This document shows, piece by piece, positions 43,798 to 51,080 of a stretch of DNA of 64,000 nt; position 1 is the stretch's first letter; each line of letters opens with the position of its first letter. The notes beneath the pieces are model-generated. The model made no database searches and was not told the origin of the DNA. It saw only the letters and a list, made by a program, of their open reading frames with translations. The DNA comes from JBBRBB01 sp038206235. Lineage in GTDB: Bacteria > Bacteroidota > Bacteroidia > Chitinophagales > Chitinophagaceae. Both the position numbers and the translations under genes were made by a program. Location: NCBI GenBank assembly GCA_038206235.1, contig JBBRBB010000016.1, positions 38,609 to 102,608 on the forward strand, read 5' to 3'.

Positions 43798-44148
43798 TTA
43801 GTGTGAAGTTGTATCAAAAGGAACTGCATTTGGCTGCTGCTGCGTGGCATTGTTCGGATTCGTTGTAGTGGGAACGGTTGAAGTATTTACATCTTTCAGA
43901 ATGCCGGTATCTGGACCAGTAGTTCCGCCCGAAATAAACATGCTTGAAATAATACATAGTATCATAAGAACAGAAGCAAATATCCATGTTCCTTTTTCAA
44001 GCACATCAGTTGTTTGCTTTACACCCATAAACTGGTTATTAAAGCCTGCAATAGTGCCTGAAAGTCCGCCGCCTTTGGGGTTTTGTATCAGCACAATCAG
44101 TGCTAAAACAATACACGCAATTACAATTAAAATAAATAAGAAGAGCAT
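43798..44148 (-). CDS. secG: Preprotein translocase subunit SecG
   Basis: The 116-residue protein has two membrane helices (LFILIVIACIVLALIVLIQ and WIFASVLMILCIISSMFIS) joined by the conserved loop NPKGGGLSGTIAGFNNQFMGVKQTTDVLEKGT, which fits SecG. It assists the SecYEG channel. A disordered Thr/Asn/Gln-rich tail follows. Its ATG adjoins the stop of the 284-residue gene, implying a shared transcript with lptE. Confidence 0.92.
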   Translation of the reverse strand: MLFLFILIVIACIVLALIVLIQNPKGGGLSGTIAGFNNQFMGVKQTTDVLEKGTWIFASVLMILCIISSMFISGGTTGPDTGILKDVNTSTVPTTTNPNNATQQQPNAVPFDTTSH

Positions 44149-45003
44149 CTATAAACTTTTTAGTTCCTGAATTTTGCCCGCAAAGTAAACAGATTTTGAG
44201 GGATTCAAAAAACTTAATTTGTTATATAATTCGATTGCCTTATCCAGCTTGTCTTGTTTCACAAGCACTTCAGCCATTGTTTCTGTAATTACTTCGTTTG
44301 TTTCGTTTGAATTTTCAGCTATATTCTGTACAAGATTTTCCATTGCTTTATCTGTACCCAAATCGGTTGGATGCGGGCTCATACGCTTCATTTGCTTTAG
44401 CCAGTCTGTAAATTTATGAAGCTTCACTGTTAAGTTATCATCACTTGTTTTTTCTGCATCCAGCTTAATTCCCTGTGAAGCAAAATAATCTACTTTATAA
44501 TAAGGCATGTTTTCAATTGACACAGCCGCTTCATCTTCAACCGGCTTTTCAAATGCCGCCCGTTGCTCTTTTAGAAGGGATGCAATTTTTTCGCCGGGCA
44601 TTGCCGCTTCGTTTATGAATTCTTCTTCTGCATCTTGTTCTAATAATAAATTCGTGCCATTGTTTTTGGCTGCTTCCTGCTCATCTGTTGTTACTGAATT
44701 TATTTTAGCTTCATGAATGTTACCAGCTTCACTGCTCACATTTACAGCATAATTATATTCATGGGGCAACAGGGTAAAGTGCATCCATAATGAGTTGGGA
44801 AAATAAAGAGCAGATCTTTGCATATTTTTTTTAAAATCGTCTGAATTATTCAGCGCTGATTTTTTGGCAAGAAGAAAATGTGCAATTCCAAAGTAAGGAT
44901 ACTTATGAATGATGTTTTTTAATCCTTCAGCAGATGAATCTTCTAAGGAATTTTTTCCGGTTAATTTTTGTATGATGATATGTTCTGAATTAGTAACGTT
45001 CAT
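44149..45003 (-). CDS. Hypothetical protein, TPR-like C-terminus
   Basis: The 284-residue protein is soluble. Its N-terminus has KNIIHKYPYFGIAHFLLAKKSALN and a helix-rich start, the middle is acidic and low in order (EQDAEEEFINEAAMPGEK), and the end (ETMAEVLVKQDKLDKAIELYNKLSFLNPSKSVYFAGKI, landmark only) resembles one TPR unit. It lies between lptE and secG, an order I recall from other Bacteroidota, so an envelope-assembly role is possible but unproven. Confidence 0.75.
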   Translation of the reverse strand: MNVTNSEHIIIQKLTGKNSLEDSSAEGLKNIIHKYPYFGIAHFLLAKKSALNNSDDFKKNMQRSALYFPNSLWMHFTLLPHEYNYAVNVSSEAGNIHEAKINSVTTDEQEAAKNNGTNLLLEQDAEEEFINEAAMPGEKIASLLKEQRAAFEKPVEDEAAVSIENMPYYKVDYFASQGIKLDAEKTSDDNLTVKLHKFTDWLKQMKRMSPHPTDLGTDKAMENLVQNIAENSNETNEVITETMAEVLVKQDKLDKAIELYNKLSFLNPSKSVYFAGKIQELKSL

Positions 45004-45166
45004 TTTAAAAAGATAGAATTAGAAACATGATTTTGCTCACTCTGCTGCCATATATTTCTGCCGTATCCCGCAACGGCGGGACGACGCAAGGGACGATGCT
45101 ATGAAAAAATAAAGCTGGTATCATAAAATAAAAAATTAATTTCTCAGGTATGAAAATACAATTGAA

Positions 45167-45808
45167 TTACCATTGAGAAAAAATACGGTTAAAAATTTCA
45201 TCTGTAAGATTTTTTACAATTTCATCCAATAATTGTCCTTCTGCCTGCGGTAAGCTCAAGGATGCAGAAAAATCGAAATCGCGGCTTATATCATATTGCT
45301 CTTGTTTACTGGCAAGCGTATTTGCAAAGTCAATATGCACGCCTACGGTTAAGCGGTTTGTTGCCGTTTGTCCGTTGCTGATACCCGATGTTGATACATT
45401 GTAAGAGCTTATATAACCATTAATCTGGTAATGCGCATCATCACTGTTTGTGCGAATGAGCTTGGTAAGATTAGAAACTTTTTGCAGCAATGCATCAGTA
45501 AGCTTTGGGCTAAGCTGCGGATTTACATAGCCGGCCTTGTTTTCGATAAAACCAATTTTAACCGTTTTTACATCAGGGGGAATACTAACATCTCTGAATG
45601 TGTACACGCCGCAGGAAGAAAAAACAAAAAATAAGAAACAAGAAACAAAAGACAAAGAACAAGGAACAAGGGACAAGGAACAAGGAACAAGAAACTGCTC
45701 TCTGTCTTCTGACTGCCAACTGCCAACTGCTGACTGCTGACTGCCGACTGCCGACTGCCGACTGCTGACTGCTGACTGCTTACTGTTTTTTCGTTTCATT
45801 AATATCAT
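45167..45808 (-). CDS. lptE: LptE-like outer-membrane LPS-assembly lipoprotein with repeat-built signal region
   Basis: From about residue 66 the protein is LptE-like: lipobox Cys66 (FSSCG), VYTFRDVSIPPDVKTVKIGFIENKAG, LSPKLTDALLQKVSNLTKLIR and a C-terminal helix. LptE plugs the LptD barrel that inserts LPS. Residues 11-38 are three 7-residue repeats (QSAVSSR, QSAVGSQ, QSAVGSW) and 40-60 are LVPCSLS, LVPCSLS, FVSCFLF, each encoded by three DNA heptamers. The second block supplies the hydrophobic signal core. The frame starts inside the sigma-54 activator gene (29-base overlap). The real start is uncertain. Confidence 0.78.
   Translation of the reverse strand: MILMKRKNSKQSAVSSRQSAVGSQQSAVGSWQSEDREQFLVPCSLSLVPCSLSFVSCFLFFVFSSCGVYTFRDVSIPPDVKTVKIGFIENKAGYVNPQLSPKLTDALLQKVSNLTKLIRTNSDDAHYQINGYISSYNVSTSGISNGQTATNRLTVGVHIDFANTLASKQEQYDISRDFDFSASLSLPQAEGQLLDEIVKNLTDEIFNRIFSQW
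45633..45695. repeat. Heptamer array, AAGAAAC/AAGGAAC x9, coding for the LptE signal core
   Basis: Nine exact-register units (AAGAAAC x2, AAAAGAC, AAAGAAC, AAGGAAC, AAGGGAC, AAGGAAC x2, AAGAAAC). Minus-strand translation gives the repeating LVPCSLS. Confidence 0.97.
45711..45787. repeat. Heptamer array, GACTGCC/GACTGCT x11, coding for the LptE N-terminus
   Basis: Eleven units from GACTGCC and AACTGCC to GACTGCT and TACTGTT. Minus-strand translation gives the repeating QSAVGSQ. The stop codon of the sigma-54 activator (45780-45782) lies in the last junction. Confidence 0.97.
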
Positions 45809-47057
45809 ATTCCTTCAGCTTTCTGTACAATGTTCTTTCACTAATGCCAAGATCAAGAGAAGCATCTTTACGTTTGCCGCGATGTTTCTTCAATGCTTTT
45901 TCTATCAGTTCTTTTTCTTTATCCGTAATATTTAGCGACTCTTCCACTTCTTCATGATTTTGAATATCGTTTTGATTTGATAAAATTACAGGCTGTGTAT
46001 TTAAAGAACTATTCGGCTGCATAAGAGATGCAGAGTTTGCATTCGTATTTTTTTGCGTGTCTCCATTTCCTTCGTAATCATTCAACAACGATTCATGGGC
46101 AAGATTTGCTGCATGACTTGCGAGAGAAGGGTTTTGTAAAATTTCAAGAAACATTTTTTTCAATTCGGTTACATCCTTTTTCATGTCGAAAAAAAGCTTG
46201 TATAAAAGCTCTCTTTCATTTCCAAATTCTCCGGCAGCATGTGCATACGATGCTAATACTGGTAAACGATTCATACTTTTTTCGGGCAAAAATTTTCTTA
46301 ATTCGCCGACTGCAATTATGGGCTGCTGAGATAGCACACAAATTTGCTCAGCAATATTCTTCAATTCCCTTACATTGCCCGGCCAGGGATAGTTAATTAA
46401 CAGGTCTTTTGCTACGTCCTCTAATTGTACGGGAGGAATTTTATACCGCTCTGCAAAATCAACAACAAATTTTCTGAACAAGATTAGAATGTCTTCTTTT
46501 CTATCCCGCAAGGCAGGAACTCTTATAGGCACTGTGCTTAGCCTGTAGTAAAGGTCTTCACGAAATCTTCCTTTGTGAGTCAATTCGAGCAAATCTTTAT
46601 TGGAAGCAGTAATTACACGCACATCTGTTTTTTGCACCTTAGAGGAACCTACACGAATGAATTCACCGGTTTCGAGCATGCGTAATAATCGTGCCTGTGT
46701 GCCGAGAGGCATTTCACCAATTTCATCTAAAAAAATAGTGCCGCCATTTACGGTTTCAAAATATCCTTTGCGGCTGTCAAGAGCGCCGGTGAAAGAACCC
46801 TTTTCATGACCGAATAATTCTGAGTCAATTGTGCCTTCGGGTATAGCGCCGCAGTTTACTGCAATAAAAGGATTATGCTTTCTTGCAGACAAAGAATGTA
46901 TTATGTGAGAAAAGCTTTCTTTACCCACACCGCTTTCTCCGGAAATTAAAACGCTGAGGTCTGTTGCTGCAACCTGAATGGCAACTTGCAAAGCGTAATT
47001 AAGTGCAGGTGAATTGCCAATTATATTGAAACGGTTTTTTATTGATTGAATGTCCAT
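45780..47057 (-). CDS. Sigma-54-dependent activator with Fis-type HTH, no receiver domain
   Basis: The 425-residue protein begins with the AAA+ domain: Walker A GESGVGKE near 40, GSFTGA loop near 85, Walker B GGTIFLDEIGEM near 105, and sensor II NYPWPGNVRELKNI near 225. A middle region with low order follows, then a C-terminal Fis helix-turn-helix (about 380-420, KKHRGKRKDASLDLGISERTLYRKLKEY, landmark). Without an N-terminal sensory domain its activity may be controlled by expression or a partner. Its last codon and stop fall at the edge of the heptamer array, and lptE starts within its end. Confidence 0.92.
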   Translation of the reverse strand: MDIQSIKNRFNIIGNSPALNYALQVAIQVAATDLSVLISGESGVGKESFSHIIHSLSARKHNPFIAVNCGAIPEGTIDSELFGHEKGSFTGALDSRKGYFETVNGGTIFLDEIGEMPLGTQARLLRMLETGEFIRVGSSKVQKTDVRVITASNKDLLELTHKGRFREDLYYRLSTVPIRVPALRDRKEDILILFRKFVVDFAERYKIPPVQLEDVAKDLLINYPWPGNVRELKNIAEQICVLSQQPIIAVGELRKFLPEKSMNRLPVLASYAHAAGEFGNERELLYKLFFDMKKDVTELKKMFLEILQNPSLASHAANLAHESLLNDYEGNGDTQKNTNANSASLMQPNSSLNTQPVILSNQNDIQNHEEVEESLNITDKEKELIEKALKKHRGKRKDASLDLGISERTLYRKLKEYDINETKKQ

Positions 47058-47061
47058 GTAA

Positions 47062-47400
47062 TTAACTATTAAGTAATTCTTTTGTCTCTTTTTTTAAAAT
47101 TTCAATATGAGATTGAATTATTGTCCAAAGTAATTGATAATTAATTCCCTCATAATCATGAACTATAATGTTTCTTGTGGCTTTTATTTTTCTAATATCA
47201 GTTATAGGAATCGAAGGTGTTATTTTTTCAATTTTATTGATAGCTTCTCCTATAATTTGTAATTCTCTTTCAACAGCACTTCTTAGAATTCTGTTTGAAT
47301 AGAAGGTATTAAAATCAGGAAGCAGTGTTTTTATAGTATAAATGGCATTGATTGCCTCAAGTATATCAGTCAAATATTTCTTTACTTCAATTGCGAGCAT
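47062..47400 (-). CDS. HepT-like HEPN-domain toxin, locus 2
   Basis: ATG 47400 (112 residues) overlaps the MntA-like stop by 14 bases. The RX4HXY motif is RNIIVHDY, at Arg76, His81 and Tyr83, the same spacing as in locus 1, and RSAVERELQIIGEAINKIE matches the family helix. The gene ends 4 bases before the sigma-54 activator start. Confidence 0.9.
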   Translation of the reverse strand: MLAIEVKKYLTDILEAINAIYTIKTLLPDFNTFYSNRILRSAVERELQIIGEAINKIEKITPSIPITDIRKIKATRNIIVHDYEGINYQLLWTIIQSHIEILKKETKELLNS

Positions 47401-47722
47401 ATATAATCTGCTTCGTTTTATCAACTGATTCTTTAAAATATTTATTAGTGATTTCTTTAATAGGCAACAAATCAACTTTTCTTTTGAATAAGTTTTCTAA
47501 ACTGAATTGAAGATTGAAGAAATTGTCTGCGTAATCATATTCAGCATTTTTTAAATTATCAAAATTAATTCCGCTAATATCAAATTCATATAAAAAATCC
47601 AGGTCGCTGATTTCTGTAAAATCGCCATTCGTTGCAGAACCAAAGACATAAAGTTTTAAAACATGATGCTTTTCGCATAGTTCCCTAATCTTAGGTATAT
47701 TTTTTTTTATTAAGTCAATCAT
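47387..47722 (-). CDS. MntA-like minimal nucleotidyltransferase, locus 2
   Basis: The 111-residue protein has GS at 28-29, ten residues later DLD (40-42), and an acidic residue in KVDLLPI. It should AMPylate its HepT partner, which overlaps its end. It is only distantly similar to the locus 1 protein, so the two pairs are not a recent duplication. The pair lies between miaB and the sigma-54 activator, genes that I recall as neighbours in related genomes. Confidence 0.88.
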   Translation of the reverse strand: MIDLIKKNIPKIRELCEKHHVLKLYVFGSATNGDFTEISDLDFLYEFDISGINFDNLKNAEYDYADNFFNLQFSLENLFKRKVDLLPIKEITNKYFKESVDKTKQIIYARN

Positions 47723-47732
47723 GTGAATGCTT

Positions 47733-49151
47733 TTAATTTATCTCTCCCAACAGCGTTGCCTGTGTGCAATCATTTACTTTTACAGAAACATAATCTCCTT
47801 TTTTAAGCTCGTAATTTTCTTTCGGAAAAACAATAACTTTATTCTGAGAGTTTCTCCCCATCCAATCCTCAGCGCTGCGCTTACTTTCTCCTTCAATTAA
47901 AACTTTGAATATTTTTCCTATATCTTTTTTATTGCTTTCAAAAGACAATTTGTTTTGCAGCGTAACAATTTCCTGCAGTCTCTTCTTTTTTATTTCTTCA
48001 GGGATATCATCTTTATAGCGGCGCTGTGCAAGTGTGCCGGGTCGTTCACTATAGAAAAACATATAGCTCATATCGTACCGGCTTGTTTGCATAATGGCTA
48101 ATGTTTCTTTATGCTCTTCTTCTGTTTCTGTGCAAAAACCGGAAATAATATCTGAAGTAATGCTGCAATTATCCATTATACTTCTAATCTCATAAACCTT
48201 TGCCATATACCATTCACGTGTGTAAGAACGATTCATTAATTGTAAAATGCGGTTGCTGCCACTTTGTACAGGAAGATGTATATGCCTGCAGATGTTTTCA
48301 TATTTAGCCATCGTTCTCAACACATCTGTTGTAATATCTTTTGGATGTGATGTGCTGAAGCGAACACGAAGCTGCGGGCTTATTAATGCAACTTTTTCAA
48401 GCAAGTCGGCAAAAGTTACTGTGTGATTATTTCTTTCATCAATCCCATAATAACTATCAACATTTTGTCCCAGCAAAGTAACTTCTTTGTATCCCTCTTT
48501 AAAAAGTTCAGCCGCTTCTTTAACTATGGAATACGCATCTCGGCTGCGTTCCCTGCCTCTTGTAAATGGCACTACACAAAAGCTGCACATATTATTGCAA
48601 CCGCGCATAATAGAAATAAAAGCGGTTACGCCATTGCTGTTTAATCTTACGGGAGCTATATCGGCATAAGTCTCTTCACGGCTTAATAAAACATTTACGG
48701 CCTTGCCGCCGCTTTCTGCTTCTTCAATAAGAATGGGTAAGCTGCGATAAGCATCGGGACCCACAACAATATCAACGAGCTTTTCTTCTTCTAATAATTT
48801 CGATTTTAAACGCTCGGCCATACAACCCAAAACTCCTACAAGCATTGCAGGCTTTGCTTCTTTTATTTTTTTAAATTCAGTTAAACGTTTGCGAACAGTT
48901 TGTTCTGCTTTTTCACGAATGGAACAGGTATTTAAAAAAACAAGGTCTGCTTCTTCATAATTATTTGTAGCGCCAAAGCCTTCGGTATTAAGAATGGATG
49001 CAACAATTTCACTATCGCTGAAATTCATCTGGCAGCCATAGCTTTCTATATAAAATTTCTTCTTGTAATCATGGGTGTCATTCGCAAAAGGAGCATAAGC
49101 TTCGCCCTGGCGACTTTCAGCATGAATCTTAGGAATTAATACAGCCTGCAT
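47733..49151 (-). CDS. miaB: tRNA-2-methylthio-N6-dimethylallyladenosine synthase
   Basis: The 472-residue radical-SAM enzyme adds the methylthio group to i6A37 made by MiaA. An N-terminal cluster domain has YGCQMNFSDSE, CSIREKAE and VLGCMAERL cysteines, the radical-SAM motif is GCNNMCSFCVVPFTRGRE near 185, and a C-terminal TRAM domain (about 405-470) binds RNA. A -7 box is 18 bases upstream of the ATG. The frame starts at ATG 49151 with an extra N-terminal stretch of about 25 residues. Confidence 0.95.
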   Translation of the reverse strand: MQAVLIPKIHAESRQGEAYAPFANDTHDYKKKFYIESYGCQMNFSDSEIVASILNTEGFGATNNYEEADLVFLNTCSIREKAEQTVRKRLTEFKKIKEAKPAMLVGVLGCMAERLKSKLLEEEKLVDIVVGPDAYRSLPILIEEAESGGKAVNVLLSREETYADIAPVRLNSNGVTAFISIMRGCNNMCSFCVVPFTRGRERSRDAYSIVKEAAELFKEGYKEVTLLGQNVDSYYGIDERNNHTVTFADLLEKVALISPQLRVRFSTSHPKDITTDVLRTMAKYENICRHIHLPVQSGSNRILQLMNRSYTREWYMAKVYEIRSIMDNCSITSDIISGFCTETEEEHKETLAIMQTSRYDMSYMFFYSERPGTLAQRRYKDDIPEEIKKKRLQEIVTLQNKLSFESNKKDIGKIFKVLIEGESKRSAEDWMGRNSQNKVIVFPKENYELKKGDYVSVKVNDCTQATLLGEIN

Positions 49152-49168
49152 AAAAAAAATTAGGAGAA

Positions 49169-49176
49169 CAAAGATA
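49169..49176 (-). promoter_or_regulatory. Bacteroidota -7 box of miaB
   Basis: Minus-strand TATCTTTG, 17 bases before the miaB ATG. Confidence 0.55.
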
Positions 49177-49289
49177 ATTTAAATGTTGGAAGTTGGATGT
49201 TGCCTGCCCGACTGCAGCATTCAGGCGGGGATGTTGGATGTTTGTGAATGTAGAATCTATGAAGATATGTATTTTTGTTTTGTGTTAAA

Positions 49290-49365
49290 GCGGAAGTAGC
49301 TCATCCGGTAGAGCATCAGCTTCCCAAGCTGAGGGTGGCGGGTTCAAGTCCCGTCTTCCGCTCCA
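49290..49365 (+). tRNA. tRNA-Gly (anticodon CCC)
   Basis: The 76-base sequence folds as a full cloverleaf: acceptor stem GCGGAAG with CTTCCGC, D-arm with GTAGAGCATC, anticodon stem CAGCT/AGCTG with loop TTCCCAA (anticodon CCC), and GGTTCAAGTCC T-arm. The discriminator is T and the CCA end is encoded. The 3' half is also the end of an antisense coding frame. Confidence 0.96.
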
Positions 49366-49864
49366 AGTTTAACTTTTTCGCAAGCCAGCTATTCTTTTCA
49401 GGAATTATCCAATTATTTTCAAGATCTTCTCTGGTTGATATAAGATTATTAAAATACAAAGTGTCAGGATTTATAAAATCATTTTTAATTGCAGAACTAA
49501 ATTTTGTAAGTGGCATCAATTCTACTTTATCATTTATTATAAATGCAAGTGTTTGCCGATTGAACATATCAACTGAAAACCTTTCTTCTATTTGTTTGAT
49601 GAGATGCACAGAGCTATCTGTACTGCAACCGCTTACTCCCGTAGCAGTTTCATCAGCTAGGAGAATAATAAATTGATTAAAAAATAAATTCGCAAATCCT
49701 TTTACAGGTGTGCCATGACTTTTCCAGCCCGCAACAAATTCATCCAATAATACTTTAAGGTGCGATATTTCTTCAGTAGAAAATGAGCGGCTGCTTTGGT
49801 AAATCCAAACACGGGATGATGCGCTAAAATCAACAGGTAAGAAATGTTTATATTCAAAGTTCAT
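49316..49864 (-). CDS. Conserved Bacteroidota protein, annotated in relatives as ABC-transporter ATPase
   Basis: The 182-residue frame has a core of about 165 residues (NFEYKHFLPVDFSASSRVWIYQSSR, SHGTPVKGFANLFFNQFIILLADE, TGVSGCSTDSSVHLIKQIEE; landmarks) that I recognise as a conserved Bacteroidota family of unknown function; no Walker motifs are present, so the ATPase name in relatives is doubtful. The last 17 residues (KTGLEPATLSLGS) are antisense to the tRNA-Gly gene and the stop codon lies in its anticodon stem. A -7 box is 4 bases upstream of the ATG. Confidence 0.82.
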   Translation of the reverse strand: MNFEYKHFLPVDFSASSRVWIYQSSRSFSTEEISHLKVLLDEFVAGWKSHGTPVKGFANLFFNQFIILLADETATGVSGCSTDSSVHLIKQIEERFSVDMFNRQTLAFIINDKVELMPLTKFSSAIKNDFINPDTLYFNNLISTREDLENNWIIPEKNSWLAKKLNLERKTGLEPATLSLGS

Positions 49865-49868
49865 TGGG

Positions 49869-49876
49869 CAAATTTA
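49869..49876 (-). promoter_or_regulatory. Bacteroidota -7 box, leaderless context
   Basis: Minus-strand TAAATTTG ends 4 bases before the ATG at 49864, so transcription would begin at or within the start codon region. Confidence 0.5.
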
Positions 49877-49888
49877 CAGAGGATGTTT

Positions 49889-50668
49889 TTATTCTATGCT
49901 TGCTGCAATAATTTCTGCAACATCTAACACTTTTATCTGCTCTTCTTTTTCTTTATTCTTTACACCATCGGTAAGCATGGTATTGCAAAATGGGCAGGCT
50001 GCGGCAATAATTTGTGCACCTGTTTCTATTGCTTCATTAGTGCGTTCGTAGTTTATGCGTATATCGCCTTTTTCTTCTTCCTTAAACATCTGCGCACCTC
50101 CCGCGCCGCAGCATAAGCCATTTACACGGCAGCGTTTCATTTCTACAAGCTCAGCATCTAATATTTCCAGCACTTTGCGCGGCGCTTCATAAATATTATT
50201 TGCTCTTCCTAAATAGCAGCTATCATGATAGGTAATGCGTTTGCCTTTAAAACTGCCACCATCTTTTAGTTTTATTCTCCCTTCATTAATCAGTTGCTGT
50301 AAAAATGTGGTATGATGTATCACTTCGTAATTGCCGCCTAAATCAGCATATTCATTTTTTATGATATTAAAGCAATGCGGACAGGCTGTAACAATTTTTT
50401 TTATACCATAGCCATTCAATATTTGAATATTATTATAAGCCATCATCTGGAATAAAAATTCATTTCCTGCTCTGCGTGCAGGGTCTCCGGTGCAGGCTTC
50501 TTCTTTACCCAGTACGGCGAATTTGATTCCAACTTTATTTAAAATAGTTGCAAATGCTTTTGTTATTTTTTGTGCACGCTGGTCAAAGCTGCCCATACAT
50601 CCAACCCAAAAAAGTATTTCAGGCGTTTCTCCATTCATTGCCATTTCTGCCATGCGGGGTATTTGCAT
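49889..50668 (-). CDS. (Fe-S)-binding protein with CCG domains, HdrB/GlpC/LutA type
   Basis: The 259-residue protein holds two cysteine-rich CCG modules: GCMGSFDQR at 18-26, CTGDPARRAGNE near 59, CPHCFNIIKNEYADLGG near 95, and CCGAGGAQMFKEE near 186 with CPFCNTML near 222. Such proteins bind an iron-sulfur cluster and pass electrons with flavin dehydrogenases, as in heterodisulfide reductase HdrB, GlpC or LutA. The N-terminal ferredoxin part found in GlpC is absent. No HdrC or dehydrogenase gene adjoins it. The electron donor is unknown. Confidence 0.9.
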   Translation of the reverse strand: MQIPRMAEMAMNGETPEILFWVGCMGSFDQRAQKITKAFATILNKVGIKFAVLGKEEACTGDPARRAGNEFLFQMMAYNNIQILNGYGIKKIVTACPHCFNIIKNEYADLGGNYEVIHHTTFLQQLINEGRIKLKDGGSFKGKRITYHDSCYLGRANNIYEAPRKVLEILDAELVEMKRCRVNGLCCGAGGAQMFKEEEKGDIRINYERTNEAIETGAQIIAAACPFCNTMLTDGVKNKEKEEQIKVLDVAEIIAASIE

Positions 50669-51048
50669 ATAAATCCTTTTTTCAAAAATAGGAGAAATGT
50701 TTATCGTTTATCGTTTATCGTTTGGCGTTTGACTTTTTATGCTTTTGTGCAGAAAAAAATAAGCTCATTGCTTTTTAATCCATACCTGAACTGCTGCTCT
50801 TATGAAAATTGTGAAACATTGTTCCCTCGTAAAACAAAATGCAGTAATTTATTTTTTAATGTTCTGGGATGAAAAACCAGTTTGGTTTTGATGATTAGTT
50901 TTTTAAGATGCATTCTTGGCAAAAGTATTACTGCCTGATGTTTGGTATTGTAAGTAACACAAAGAACGATGAGACTTCAAAAGACGTAGAAAGAAATTTT
51001 GACTTTTTTGCAATATTGCATTCAATTAAATTATCATAAAATTAATCT
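50669..51048. other. 380-bp gap without a gene
   Basis: Apart from the heptamer array at 50699-50733, I find no gene, RNA or clear hairpin. The stretch is rich in A and T. Confidence 0.55.
50699..50733. repeat. Heptamer array, GTTTATC x5
   Basis: Three exact GTTTATC units, then GTTTGGC and GTTTGAC. It lies upstream of the start of the CCG-domain gene, not after a stop codon. Confidence 0.9.
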
Positions 51049-51080
51049 CATGGTCAGACCCTGGGACGGTCAGACCATGT
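51049..51080. repeat. Hairpin repeat, GGTCTGACC family, copy 2, touching the metK stop codon
   Basis: CATGGTCAGACCCTGGGACG and GGTCAGACCATG form the reverse complement of the element at 7949-7978. It ends exactly at the metK stop codon. Confidence 0.75.

Noticed and set aside
49316..49365. GLEPATLSLGS tail as a functional protein motif
   Set aside because: It is the antisense translation of a conserved tRNA gene and carries no protein-level meaning.
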